This document shows, piece by piece, positions 23,697-32,067 of a DNA stretch of 64,000 nucleotides (the first letter of the stretch is position 1; the number at the start of each line of letters is the position of its first letter). The notes beneath the pieces are model-generated. The model worked only from the letters and a program-made list of their open reading frames with translations. It was not told the DNA's origin and did not search any database. A program made the position numbers and the translations under genes. Origin of the DNA: Acaudatibacter sp035532115 (GTDB taxonomy: Bacteria > Pseudomonadota > Alphaproteobacteria > Caulobacterales > Caulobacteraceae); assembly GCA_035532115.1 (NCBI GenBank), contig DATKRO010000027.1, forward strand, positions 1 through 64,000, read 5' to 3'.

Positions 23697-24020
23697 GACC
23701 CGATCTCCTTTGCTCGACGCTCCGCCAACGCGATGGCGGCGCGGGGTGTCTTTTGGGTCTTCTTCACAAACGCATGCACCACGACGACGCGACGGCCCGC
23801 CGCGGTGACGTAGATGGCTCTGGCGATCCCATCGCGTCCGCCAAACCGCATCTCCCATAGCTTGCCCTGGAGATGCCTGACGTGAGGCTCGCCAATTCGC
23901 TCTGGCCCTACGGCTCCGATACGCTCAGCCAAACGTAGGAAGGACGCCTGCATGTCCTTGGGCAGCGTCGCGAACTTCAGCATCCACGATGGCTCCGAGG
24001 GTCTCGACGGTCCATGTCAT
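23693..24020 (-). pseudogene. HigB (Gp49-like) toxin gene with a 5' frameshift
   Basis: From ATG 24020 the frame reads MTWTVETLGAIVDAEVRD, the normal N-terminus of this RelE/HigB family. The rest of the family sequence (LPKDMQASFLRLAERIGA, KLWEMRFGGRDGIARAIYV, VHAFVKKTQKTP) continues in another frame from about 23966. Restoring one base there (GAC GCN CTG CCC) rejoins them. Either the toxin is inactivated, or a shortened form starts at the internal ATG 23983 (96 residues) and lacks the first strand. A sequencing error is the other explanation. Confidence 0.75.
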
Positions 24021-24066
24021 GGAGCGGCCACAGTCGCGTGAGCCAACCTGCTGAGTCTGGACCTTC

Positions 24067-24102
24067 GCAGGGGCGATATAGCATCCCTGCTATAATTTTC
24101 AA
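24067..24102 (-). promoter_or_regulatory. Promoter/operator of the damaged HigBA pair
   Basis: On the minus strand TTGAAA (24102-24097) and TATATC (24080-24075) are 16 bases apart. GCAGGG (24067-24072) and CCCTGC (24085-24090) form an inverted repeat across the -10 box, a probable site for the HTH antitoxin. Confidence 0.5.
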
Positions 24103-24213
24103 CCCGCCGTCCGGAGCGCCGCCGGCCCGGCTTCAGGGGCGAGGAGGAAGGCCGCAGCTTTGGGAGAGGCGACTGACCCAATCCGGCCGAGTGGCCGGCG
24201 CCCTGACGGTTCC

Positions 24214-24906
24214 TCATGCCTCCAGGCTGCCCACGATCGAGGCGCGCTGCGAAAGCTCGATGCGGTTCCCGTCGGGGTCCTCGATCATGGAGATGCGGGC
24301 GGTGGTTCCGAGGGTGACGGGCGCCAGCGCCTCGCGGGCGCCGTGGGCGAGCACGAAGGCGTGCTCGGCGTCGACCTTGAAGACCTGGAAGGTGATGTAG
24401 CCCCAGCCCTTGGCGTCGGGGCGCGGGCCGGGGACGATCGCATCCGATGCGGGCTCGAGGATGACGAGACTCTCGCCGGCGCGGAAGGCGGCGCCGTTCG
24501 GCCACGGCTGCTCGGTCAGGCCGAGCGCCTCGGCGTAGAAGCGCCGATGCGCGGCCAGATCGCGCACCGTCAGGCGCACGCCGATCTGGCCGAGGCCGCG
24601 CCAGCCGGGCGGGACCAGGCTGACGCGGTTGCCGTCGGGGTCGGCGAGCGGCCTTGGTTCGGTAAGACCGGCCCGCGCCAGGTAGAGTTCGCGATAGCCT
24701 CCGGGCGGAGCTTGCGCCAGCGGCTGCGCCAGATGGTTGATCTTGATAACCGAGCCGAGGGCGTCGTGCCGGTGCTGGTCCTGGCCGCGGCGGATCTTCA
24801 GGAGATGGTCGAAGGCGAGGCCGGCCTCGCCCTGCCAGAAGCCGAGCATGGGCGCGAGGTCGTTGGTGGCGAGCCCGAAGTCGATGCAGGGCTTGGCGAG
24901 CTTCAT
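24214..24906 (-). CDS. VOC/glyoxalase-family protein
   Basis: A 230-residue protein with two vicinal-oxygen-chelate modules, KLAKPCIDFGLATNDLAPML with ADPDGNRVSLV in the first half and IGVRLTVRDLAAHRRFYAEA with EDPDGNRIEL in the second. The paired modules make one metal site for lyase, dioxygenase or isomerase chemistry, so the reaction cannot be assigned. ATG 24906 is the best start. It is divergent from the quinone reductase at 24985. Confidence 0.8.
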   Translation of the reverse strand: MKLAKPCIDFGLATNDLAPMLGFWQGEAGLAFDHLLKIRRGQDQHRHDALGSVIKINHLAQPLAQAPPGGYRELYLARAGLTEPRPLADPDGNRVSLVPPGWRGLGQIGVRLTVRDLAAHRRFYAEALGLTEQPWPNGAAFRAGESLVILEPASDAIVPGPRPDAKGWGYITFQVFKVDAEHAFVLAHGAREALAPVTLGTTARISMIEDPDGNRIELSQRASIVGSLEA

Positions 24907-24984
24907 CGGTCCGGCCCTTGCTTTGCGGCGGCGCGGCCTGCATGACATTCAAACGGTCGTATGAAAAGAGCTGGAGAGGCTGAG

Positions 24985-25947
24985 ATGAAGGCGGCGGTCT
25001 ATTACGAGAACGGCGATCCCAGCGTGCTGAAGTACGAGGACGCCCCCGATCCCGTCTGCCATCCCAAGGGCATCGTCATCCGCGTCGAGGCGGTGAGCAT
25101 CGAGGGCGGCGATACGCTGAACCGCGGCCGCGGCGCGCTCGTCAGCCGTCCGCACATCGTCGGCTACCAGGCCGCCGGCGAGATCATCGAGGTCGGGTCG
25201 GAAGTACGGGGCCTGAAGGTCGGCCAGAAGGTCGCCACCAGCAACGCCTTCGGCTCGCACGCCGAGCTGCGCGCCGTCCCGGCCCGCAGCGCCTGGCCGG
25301 TCCCCGAAGGTTTCGACGTCAAGCTCGCCTCGGTGATCCCGGTCGCGTTCGGCACCGCCGACGACTGCCTGTTCGAATTCGGCCACCTGAGGGCGGGCGA
25401 GACGGTGCTGGTCCAGGCCGGGGCCAGCGGCGTCGGCACGGCGGCGATCCAGCTCGCCAAGCGCGCCGGCGCGACGGTGCTCGCCACCGCCTCCAGCGAC
25501 GCGCGCCTGGAGAAGCTGAAGCCGCTCGGGATGGATCACGGCATCAACTACCGCACCCAGGATGTGGTCTCCGAGGTGATGCGGCTCACCAACAAGCGCG
25601 GCGTCGACCTGGTGGTCGACCCGGTGGGCGGCTCGACGCTGCAGGGCTCGCTGCTGTCGCTGGGCTATCGCGGCCGGGTCTCCATGGTGGGGGCGGCCGG
25701 GCGCGAGCCGATGACGGTGGACGTCTCCAGCCTGATGGGCGGCAACCGCACCCTCCAGGGCGTCTTCCTGGGCGCGGAGATCGGAACCGACCGCGCTCAC
25801 GACAACATCCAGCGCCTGATCGACGAGGCCGCGCGCGGCGAGCTGACCGTGGTCATAGACCGCACCTTTCCGCTCGCGCAGGCCGCCGCCGCCCACGCCT
25901 ACATCGAGAGCCGCCAGGCGGTGGGCCGGGTGCTGCTGATCCCCTGA
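24985..25947 (+). CDS. Zinc-binding-type quinone oxidoreductase (MDR family)
   Basis: A 320-residue medium-chain reductase. The N-terminus MKAAVYYENGDPSVLKYEDA is typical of NADPH:quinone reductases. The cofactor loop is LVQAGASGVGTAAIQLAKRAGA, followed by YRTQDVVSEVMRLTNKRGVD and LVVDPVGG. No structural zinc cysteines are seen, as in the QOR branch. ATG 24985 follows GGAGAGG. It likely reduces quinones or enones using NADPH. Confidence 0.85.
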   Translation: MKAAVYYENGDPSVLKYEDAPDPVCHPKGIVIRVEAVSIEGGDTLNRGRGALVSRPHIVGYQAAGEIIEVGSEVRGLKVGQKVATSNAFGSHAELRAVPARSAWPVPEGFDVKLASVIPVAFGTADDCLFEFGHLRAGETVLVQAGASGVGTAAIQLAKRAGATVLATASSDARLEKLKPLGMDHGINYRTQDVVSEVMRLTNKRGVDLVVDPVGGSTLQGSLLSLGYRGRVSMVGAAGREPMTVDVSSLMGGNRTLQGVFLGAEIGTDRAHDNIQRLIDEAARGELTVVIDRTFPLAQAAAAHAYIESRQAVGRVLLIP

Positions 25948-26010
25948 TCGGGGACCCCTGCGCGCAATGGTCGCGTTCGATCGCGACGAGGATCGGGCTA
26001 GCGTTGCGGG

Positions 26011-26172
26011 ATGGAAACGGGACGACGCGCGCTGGCGCGACCGGACAGGCTTGCGGCGCTGGACGGCGCCCTGAAGGCGATGTTCGCCGAAGCGGCGCGC
26101 GCGACGCCGCCGGAACTGCTCAGCCTCCTGGACCGGCTTCAGTCCGCGCCGAGGCGCGCCATCGCCGCCTGA
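26011..26172 (+). CDS. NepR-like small protein (possible anti-EcfG factor)
   Basis: A 53-residue ORF from ATG 26011. LDGALKAMFAEAARATPPEL followed by LSLLDRLQ resembles the NepR core (LG..LR..YD....EP.P..F..LL..L), though several conserved positions differ. NepR binds EcfG sigma factors and is released by PhyR. It is convergent with the ecfG gene, ending 56 bases from its stop, whereas NepR normally lies just upstream of ecfG. No strong ribosome site is seen. The match is suggestive only. Confidence 0.4.
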   Translation: METGRRALARPDRLAALDGALKAMFAEAARATPPELLSLLDRLQSAPRRAIAA

Positions 26173-26228
26173 GGCGCGGGCGCCGCCGCAGCGCCCTCCG
26201 ACCCGCTGCCCGGCCCCAAGGAAGCCTG

Positions 26229-26774
26229 TCAGTTCGCGCCCGGTCCGGCCGTTGCATCCGCGGGCCGGCCGATCATCTCGGCGGCGCCGTCGACGTCCAT
26301 CAGCTTCAGCAGGCGGTTGCGGGCGCGGTTGACCCGGCTCTTGATCGTGCCCAGGGCGCAGCCGCAGATCTCCGCCGCCTCCTCGTAGGAGAGCCCGGCC
26401 GCACCCACCAGGATCAGCGCCTCGCGGTGCTCCACCGGCAGCTGGTTCAGCGCCGTCTGCAGGGCGCGCATGGTGAGGCCCCATTCCTGGGTCGGCGCCG
26501 ACGTCAGCGACTTGGCGTGCTGGTCGTCCTCGTCGCGGACCTCGCGGCGGCGGCGGACCACGGCGGTGTAGTAGGTGTTCCGCAGGATGGTGAAGAGCCA
26601 GGCTCGGAGATTGGTGCCCGGCTCGAACTTCTCGCGGTGACTCCAGGCCTTGATCAGGGTGTCCTGGACGAGATCGTCGGCGTCGGAGCCGTTGCGGCTC
26701 ACCGACCAGGCGAAGGCGCGCAGCGCCGGGATCATCGCAACCACCTGGTCGCGCCAGTCGGTCTCGACGCTCAC
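26229..26774 (-). CDS. ecfG: EcfG-type general stress response sigma factor
   Basis: A 181-residue ECF sigma factor. Region 2 reads VVAMIPALRAFAWSVSRN, then DADDLVQDTLIKAWSHREKF and NLRAWLFTILRNTYYTAVV. Region 4 reads LNQLPVEHREALILVGAAGL, SYEEAAEICGCALGTIKSRV. The wording is that of EcfG/SigT, which directs the alphaproteobacterial general stress regulon. An EcfG consensus promoter lies upstream, implying autoregulation. The GTG start overlaps the stop of a 32-codon ORF. No phyR is present in the window and no typical nepR is in the operon, so it may be a secondary paralogue. Confidence 0.9.
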   Translation of the reverse strand: MSVETDWRDQVVAMIPALRAFAWSVSRNGSDADDLVQDTLIKAWSHREKFEPGTNLRAWLFTILRNTYYTAVVRRRREVRDEDDQHAKSLTSAPTQEWGLTMRALQTALNQLPVEHREALILVGAAGLSYEEAAEICGCALGTIKSRVNRARNRLLKLMDVDGAAEMIGRPADATAGPGAN

Positions 26775-26869
26775 CTCGGCCGCTCCCGCCCGCGAGACAT
26801 GGCGCGCTTCATCATCGGGTCCCTCAGGCGCCCACCCTCCTGGAGCCGAACGGGGTTCAAGTTCGTCAT
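26771..26869 (-). CDS. Possible 32-residue leader ORF of ecfG
   Basis: ATG 26869 opens a 32-codon frame (starting MTNLNPVRLQEGG) that ends in a GTGA overlap with the ecfG start. AAGG lies a few bases upstream. It resembles no family and is too short for NepR. The exact overlap suggests translational coupling, but a chance frame is possible. Confidence 0.3.
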   Translation of the reverse strand: MTNLNPVRLQEGGRLRDPMMKRAMSRGRERPR

Positions 26870-26975
26870 GAACCTTCAGGCTTCAGGCTATTGAATCCAG
26901 AACACGATCCGAAGGTGCTCCAGGTCGCTGCGAGACTGGCGCCGCTGCGGCGCGCACCTCCCTACGACGGCAGGC

Positions 26976-27001
26976 AAACGCACCGGCACGGCTTCCGTTC
27001 C
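26976..27001 (-). promoter_or_regulatory. EcfG-type promoter of the sigma factor gene
   Basis: On the minus strand GGAAC (27001-26997) and CGTTT (26980-26976) are separated by 16 bases, matching the EcfG consensus GGAAC-N16/17-CGTT. It points to ecfG and its small upstream ORF, so the sigma factor likely activates itself. Confidence 0.75.
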
Positions 27002-27025
27002 TGACAATTCCGTGGAGCTCGGCAT

Positions 27026-27051
27026 GGAACATCGGCCCGGCGGATGACGTT
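27026..27051 (+). promoter_or_regulatory. EcfG-type promoter of the EgtB-EgtD gene
   Basis: On the plus strand GGAAC (27026-27030) and CGTT (27048-27051) are 17 bases apart, a full EcfG consensus. It lies 69 bases upstream of the egtBD start and back to back with the ecfG promoter, 24 bases between the two -35 boxes. Confidence 0.75.
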
Positions 27052-27119
27052 CACCCGCGCGGCGACTATCTGGGGGCGGAGCCGGTCGTCGCCCGCTCGG
27101 CAACGGAGACTTCGAGAGC

Positions 27120-29285
27120 ATGTCCAGCACCGATGAGGCGCGGGCGCGCCGCAGCGGCTTGGCGACGGCCGGCCTCCTGGATCGCTATCGGAAAGTGAGG
27201 GCCGCCAGTCTGGCGCGCGCGGCGCCGCTCTCCGCCGAAGACCAGGTTGCGCAGTCGATGCCGGACGCCAGCCCTTGCAAGTGGCACCTGGCGCACGTCA
27301 CCTGGTTCTTCGAGACCTTCGTGCTGGCCGAGCACCTCTCGGCCTATCAGCCGTACGATCCCGCCTTCGCGTATCTCTTCAACTCCTACTACGAAGCGGT
27401 CGGTCCGCGACCGCCAAGGGGCGGGCGGGGACTGATCACCCGGCCCAGCCTCGCCGAAGTGCTCGCCTATCGCCGCCACGTCGACGCCGCCATGGAGCGC
27501 CTCGTCGGGCGCGGGTGCAGCGGCGCGGTCGAGCGTCTCGTCACCCTGGGCCTGGCGCACGAGGAGCAACATCAGGAGCTGATCCTGATGGACGTGCTGC
27601 ACCTCTTCGCCCAGTCGGCGCTGAAGCCCGCCTACGGTCCCGGATTCGTCCCGGCCAAGGCGAAGCCCGGCCCGCTCGGCTGGGCGCAGCTCGATGGCGG
27701 CATCGTGGAGATCGGCGCCGGGGAAGGCGGCTTCTGCTTCGATAACGAGACGCCGCGCCACCGCACCATCCTGCGGCCTTATCGGCTGGCCGAGCGCCTC
27801 GTCACCAACGGCGAATGGCGCGCGTTCATCGACGATGGCGGCTATGATCGCCCGGAGCTTTGGCTGTCCGACGGCTGGGCCCGCTCGCGGGCGGAACACT
27901 GGCGCGCCCCGCTCTACTGGGAGCGCGGCGAGGGCGGCTGGCTGGAGATGGGGCTGGAGGGGCAAAGGCCCCTGGATCCCGACGCGCCGGTCCTGCACGT
28001 CAGCCATTACGAGGCGGACGCCTTCGCCGCGTGGTCGGGCAGGCGCCTGCCGACGGAGGCCGAGTGGGAGCACGCGGCCATGACGCAGGCTCAAAGCCTG
28101 GCGCAGCTCTACGACAGCGCCTGGCAATGGACCGCCAGCGCCTACCTGGGTTATCCGGGCTTCGCCGCCGCGCAAGGGGCGGTGGGAGAGTACAACGGCA
28201 AGTTCATGAGCGGCCAGATGGTGCTGCGCGGCGGCGCCTGCGCAACCGCGCCCGGCCACGCGCGCGCCAGCTATCGCAACTTCTTCTATCCGCACCAACG
28301 CTGGATGTTCGGCGGCGTGCGCCTGGCCCAGGACGCGCCGCGGCGGCGCAGCGGCGCGGGCCGGACCGGGGCGGACGACTTTCGCAACGACGTGCTCGAA
28401 GGCCTTTCCGCCAGCCCCAAATCGATCCCGCCGAAGTGGTTCTACGACGCCCGCGGGTCGGACCTGTTCGAGGCCATCTGCGAGCTGCCGGAATACTATC
28501 TGACGCGGGCCGAAACGGCCCTGCTCGCCCGGATCGCGCCGCGCATCGCCGCGCGCATCCCGAAGGGCGCGGCGCTGGTCGAGTTCGGCTCCGGCGCCAG
28601 CGCCAAGACCCGCCTCGTCCTCGACGCCGCGCCGCAGATCGGCGCCTACGTCCCCATCGACATCAGCCGCTCGGCCCTGGAGACGGCTGCCGCCTCCATC
28701 GCGGCCGACTATCCGGCGCTCGCGGTCGAGGCGCTGGCGCGCGATTTCACCGCCCCCGGCGACCTCTCCGAAGCGATGCAGGCGCGCCCGCGCGTCGGCT
28801 TCTTCCCGGGCTCGACGATCGGCAACTTCGCCCCCGACGAAGCGGTGCGGATCCTGATGCAGGCCCGCACCGTGCTGGGCGAGGCGGCGCAGTTCATCCT
28901 CGGCGCGGACCTCGTCAAGGAACCGGCGGTGATGACCGCGGCGTACGACGACGCCGCCGGCGTCACGGCGGCGTTCAACCGCAATCTGCTGGCCCGGATC
29001 AACCGCGAACTGGCCGGCGCCTTCGACCTCGAGGCCTTCGAGCATCGCGCCCTCTGGAACGCGGTCGAGAGCCGGATGGAGATGCACCTGGTGAGCCGCC
29101 GCGCCCAGAGCACGCGGGCGGCCGGCCGCCTGTTCGACTTTGCTCGCGGCGAGACCATCCACACCGAGAATTCGTACAAGTTCACGGTGGAGGACATCGC
29201 CGGCCTGGCGCGGCGCGCCGGCTGGCGGCTGGTGGAACGCTGGATCAGCCCGCCACCTGCCTTCGCGGTGTTCCTGCTGGCCTGA
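27120..29285 (+). CDS. egtBD: EgtB-EgtD fusion for ergothioneine biosynthesis
   Basis: A 721-residue two-part protein. Residues 1-415 are EgtB: a DinB-like iron site (WHLAHVTWFFE, AHEEQHQELI) and an FGE-sulfatase lectin-like domain (RRLPTEAEWEHAAM, MVLRGGACATAPGHARASYR). Residues 420-720 are EgtD, the histidine trimethylase: FGSGASAKTRLVLDA, YVPIDISRSAL, FFPGSTIGNFAP. EgtD makes hercynine and EgtB joins it to a thiol through oxidative C-S bond formation. The EcfG-type promoter upstream links this antioxidant to the general stress response. Confidence 0.9.
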   Translation: MSSTDEARARRSGLATAGLLDRYRKVRAASLARAAPLSAEDQVAQSMPDASPCKWHLAHVTWFFETFVLAEHLSAYQPYDPAFAYLFNSYYEAVGPRPPRGGRGLITRPSLAEVLAYRRHVDAAMERLVGRGCSGAVERLVTLGLAHEEQHQELILMDVLHLFAQSALKPAYGPGFVPAKAKPGPLGWAQLDGGIVEIGAGEGGFCFDNETPRHRTILRPYRLAERLVTNGEWRAFIDDGGYDRPELWLSDGWARSRAEHWRAPLYWERGEGGWLEMGLEGQRPLDPDAPVLHVSHYEADAFAAWSGRRLPTEAEWEHAAMTQAQSLAQLYDSAWQWTASAYLGYPGFAAAQGAVGEYNGKFMSGQMVLRGGACATAPGHARASYRNFFYPHQRWMFGGVRLAQDAPRRRSGAGRTGADDFRNDVLEGLSASPKSIPPKWFYDARGSDLFEAICELPEYYLTRAETALLARIAPRIAARIPKGAALVEFGSGASAKTRLVLDAAPQIGAYVPIDISRSALETAAASIAADYPALAVEALARDFTAPGDLSEAMQARPRVGFFPGSTIGNFAPDEAVRILMQARTVLGEAAQFILGADLVKEPAVMTAAYDDAAGVTAAFNRNLLARINRELAGAFDLEAFEHRALWNAVESRMEMHLVSRRAQSTRAAGRLFDFARGETIHTENSYKFTVEDIAGLARRAGWRLVERWISPPPAFAVFLLA

Positions 29286-29373
29286 GCGCGCCAGCCCAGG
29301 TCGCGAGCAGCGCGACCGCCCTCTGCCCGACGCAGCCCCGCCCTGCGCCGGGCATCAGGCGAGCCTCGCCGAC

Positions 29374-29610
29374 TCAGGCGCTCGTCGAGCGAGACGGCCG
29401 CCGGCCGCCGCCGCGCGAGGCCGCGCCGCCCTTGCGCCCGGCATTGGCGGCCAGGTCGCGATCCTGCGCGAAGCTGCGCTTCTCGCTGGGAACGCTGGCC
29501 CCGCCCTTGCGCGCGATCTCGCGCCGACGTTCGGGATCCATGGCGGCGAAACCGCGCCGGCTGGTGCGGCGGCCGCTCTCGTGCTTGCTGGTTTCCATGA
29601 CTCTACTCAT
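29374..29610 (-). CDS. KGG-repeat stress protein
   Basis: A 78-residue basic protein with two KGG-type motifs, MDPERRREIARKGGASVP and LAANAGRKGGAASRGG. This family (YciG/GsiB-like, PF10685) is commonly induced by general stress and is largely disordered. ATG 29610 overlaps the upstream stop as ATGA, which favours it over ATG 29598. Its place near ecfG fits a stress role. Confidence 0.75.
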   Translation of the reverse strand: MSRVMETSKHESGRRTSRRGFAAMDPERRREIARKGGASVPSEKRSFAQDRDLAANAGRKGGAASRGGGRRPSRSTSA

Positions 29611-29771
29611 CTCCTCCTGGAGAGCACAGGCCCGGCGCGGAAATCGCGGGGTCGACCGTCGGGCGGGTCATCGACCGGCGGCTGGGGAGGGAATTCCTGC
29701 GGCGCCCGGCCGGGCTCGTATTCCGGTGGCGGCGCGCCGTCAGGCTGATCTGGGTCCTTGGGGTCGGGCAT
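29607..29771 (-). CDS. Proline-rich small hypothetical protein
   Basis: A 54-residue protein (from ATG 29771) rich in Pro, Asp and Arg (for example DQPDGAPPPEYEPGR), with no domain that I recognise. It precedes and overlaps the KGG gene, so the two are probably co-transcribed. Composition suggests a disordered protein. Confidence 0.5.
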   Translation of the reverse strand: MPDPKDPDQPDGAPPPEYEPGRAPQEFPPQPPVDDPPDGRPRDFRAGPVLSRRR

Positions 29772-29873
29772 GGGCTTCTCGCGAGGGACAACTCGACGGC
29801 GGCGGTATAGTTGCGTTGCCTCGCGCATTGGCGCCGAGCGTCCAGACCGCAGAGCCCGCAGCCGGGCTTGCGG

Positions 29874-31250
29874 CTATTCGGCCGCCGTCGAGAACGGCCG
29901 CGCGATCGCCGCGCGCAGAGCCAGCGGCAGGGTGACCCGCGCTCTCAGGCCGCCGCCGGCGCGGTTGAGCAAGGTCACCTCGCCGCCGTGGGCGCGGGCG
30001 ATGGCGCGCACCACCGCCAGCCCCAGGCCGATTCCGCCGGTCTCGCGGCTGCGCGAGCTTTCCAGGCGGTGGAAGGGCTCGAAGGCGCGCTCGATCTCGG
30101 ACTCCGGTACGCCAGGTCCGTTGTCCTCCACCTCCACCACCGCCATGCCCGCCTCGGCGAAGACGCGACCGCGGGCGCGCGAGCCGAACTTGAGGGCGTT
30201 GTCGACGAGGTTGGTGACCAGGCGCTTCAAGGCGATCGGATCGGCATCGACCACGGCCCGCTCGGCGCGCTCCACCGCCGCGTCGGCGCCGGTCTCGGCC
30301 GCTTCGTCCATCACCGTCTCCACCAGGGAGGAGACTTCGAGCTTGGTCCTGGCCCGGGGCTGGGTGGCGTCCTGCACGAAGGCGAGGGTCGCGGCCACCA
30401 TCGCCTCCATCTCGTCGACGTCGGCCGCCAGCTTCGGCGCCAGATCGTCCGGCAGGTTCTCGATGCGGAAGCGCAGCCGAGTCAGCGGCGTGCGCAGATC
30501 GTGGGCGATGGCGCCGATCATGGCGGTGCGGTAGGTCACGTAGCGCCTGAGGCGCTCCTGCATCTCGTTGAAGGCGGCCACCGCCGCGCCCACCTCGCGC
30601 GAGCCGCGGATGTCGAGGGGCGGCGCGTCGGGGTCGCGGCCGAGGCGCTCCGCCGCCGTGGCGAAGGCGGCGATCGGCGCGGCGAGGCGCCTGGCGAACC
30701 ACCAGGCCAGGGGCGTCACCGCCAGCGCGGCCACGGCCAGCACCAGCAGCGCCCGCAACTGCCAGGGATCGAGCAGCGCCCGCGCCGGCTCCACCACCAG
30801 CCAGCGCCCGTCCGGCTGCCGCACCGCCGCCTGAAAGCGCCCGAAGAGCAGCGTCTGATCGGTGCGCTCGGCCATCGGGGGCCTGGGCCGACCAGGATTG
30901 TGGGCGCCGAAGGCGACGATCCGGGGCTGGTTCTGCAGAATCACGATTGCGTGCGGATCGATCGCCATCGACTGGGCGAGACCGGCGCGGAAATCGAGAT
31001 GACGGCGGCCCGTGGTGGCGCCTGGAGGCGGACGATCGGTGCTGTGGACGAGCAGGCTTCGCCCTTCGGGCGTCTGGGCGCCGTGGCCGTCGTGCAGGGC
31101 CAGGGCCACCTCGTCGACGCTGTAGACGTCCGGCAGCGGCGGCGGCACGTTCAGGATCACCAGGGTGGCGGCGACGAGGACCGCGACCAGCGTCGCGCCG
31201 ACGAGTCCCAGGGCCTGGAGGAAGAGCGTCGTCGTCGGCGCCCGCGTCAT
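29874..31250 (-). CDS. Sensor histidine kinase
   Basis: A 458-residue kinase. An N-terminal membrane helix (about 9-35), a periplasmic domain, and a second helix (LLVLAVAALAVTPLAWWFAR, about 165-185) lead to a HAMP segment. The H-box is MIGAIAHDLRTPLTRLRF, the N-box LVTNLVDNALKFG, and the G-boxes VEDNGPGVP and GGIGLGLAVVRAIARAHGG. It should phosphorylate the response regulator whose stop overlaps its start. The signal is unknown. Confidence 0.9.
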   Translation of the reverse strand: MTRAPTTTLFLQALGLVGATLVAVLVAATLVILNVPPPLPDVYSVDEVALALHDGHGAQTPEGRSLLVHSTDRPPPGATTGRRHLDFRAGLAQSMAIDPHAIVILQNQPRIVAFGAHNPGRPRPPMAERTDQTLLFGRFQAAVRQPDGRWLVVEPARALLDPWQLRALLVLAVAALAVTPLAWWFARRLAAPIAAFATAAERLGRDPDAPPLDIRGSREVGAAVAAFNEMQERLRRYVTYRTAMIGAIAHDLRTPLTRLRFRIENLPDDLAPKLAADVDEMEAMVAATLAFVQDATQPRARTKLEVSSLVETVMDEAAETGADAAVERAERAVVDADPIALKRLVTNLVDNALKFGSRARGRVFAEAGMAVVEVEDNGPGVPESEIERAFEPFHRLESSRSRETGGIGLGLAVVRAIARAHGGEVTLLNRAGGGLRARVTLPLALRAAIARPFSTAAE

Positions 31251-31996
31251 GGGGTGCGCGAGACCTTGGGCGTGAAGATGTAGCCTTCGTTGCGCACCGT
31301 GCGGATCAGCTCCTGGCCGGAGGCGCTGTCGTCGAGCTTGCGGCGCAGCCGGCTGATCTGCACGTCAATGGCCCGGTCGAACGCCTCCGACTGCGGCCCG
31401 CGAGCGTACTCGAGCAGCTGATCGCGGGACAGCACCCGCTGCGGCCGCTCGACGAAGGCCCTCAGCAGCGAGAACTCGCCACTGGAGAGATTGACCACCG
31501 CGCCCTCGGGCGAGCGCAGTTCATGGCGCACCAGATCGAGCCGCCAGCCGGCGAACTCGCAGGCCGCATCGAGACTGTCGTCGCCCTTGGGCTCGCGCCG
31601 GCGGCGCAGCACCGCCCTGACCCGGGCCAGCAGCTCGCGCGGATTGCAGGGCTTGGGCACATAGTCGTCGGCGCCCAGCTCCAGCCCGACGATGCGATCG
31701 GTTTCCTCGCCCATGGCCGAGAGCATGATGATCGCCGGTCCCTCGGGCCTGGCGAGCTTGCGGCAGATGGCGAGGCCGTCTTCGCCCGGAAGCATGACGT
31801 CGAGCACGACGAGGTCCACCGGGGCGCGCTGGAGCACCCGCTCCATCTCCTTGCCGTCGGCCGCGGTCTCTACCTGGTAGCCGTGCCGCTGCAGGAATTC
31901 GCAGACGACATCGCGGATGCCGGGATCGTCGTCGACCACCAGAATCCGCTCGGCCGGTTCGCCGTCCCGGGACGCCACGTCGGTCGCTGCCTGCAT
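31247..31996 (-). CDS. OmpR-family response regulator
   Basis: A 249-residue regulator. Receiver domain: ILVVDDDPGIRDVV with the acidic pocket, the phospho-Asp in DLVVLDVMLPGEDGL, and a Lys in YVPKPCNPREL. The winged helix follows with NLSSGEFSLLRAFVERPQR and DVQISRLRRKLDD. ATG 31996 begins the receiver. The gene overlaps the downstream histidine kinase by four bases (ATGA), forming a standard two-component operon. Confidence 0.92.
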   Translation of the reverse strand: MQAATDVASRDGEPAERILVVDDDPGIRDVVCEFLQRHGYQVETAADGKEMERVLQRAPVDLVVLDVMLPGEDGLAICRKLARPEGPAIIMLSAMGEETDRIVGLELGADDYVPKPCNPRELLARVRAVLRRRREPKGDDSLDAACEFAGWRLDLVRHELRSPEGAVVNLSSGEFSLLRAFVERPQRVLSRDQLLEYARGPQSEAFDRAIDVQISRLRRKLDDSASGQELIRTVRNEGYIFTPKVSRTP

Positions 31997-32067
31997 GTGG
32001 ACAAAGCTGAGCGCAGGCTGTGGCGGACAAATGTCGCCGATGCAACAACGCCGCAACCCGGCTGCGC

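Noticed and set aside
24100..24213. A gene in the GC-rich gap between the HigB remnant and the VOC gene
   Set aside because: No frame has a start, ribosome site and recognisable product; the gap holds the HigBA promoter and otherwise nothing I can name.
26888..27130. An 80-codon minus-strand frame upstream of ecfG as nepR
   Set aside because: It shows no NepR motif and both EcfG-type promoters lie inside it.
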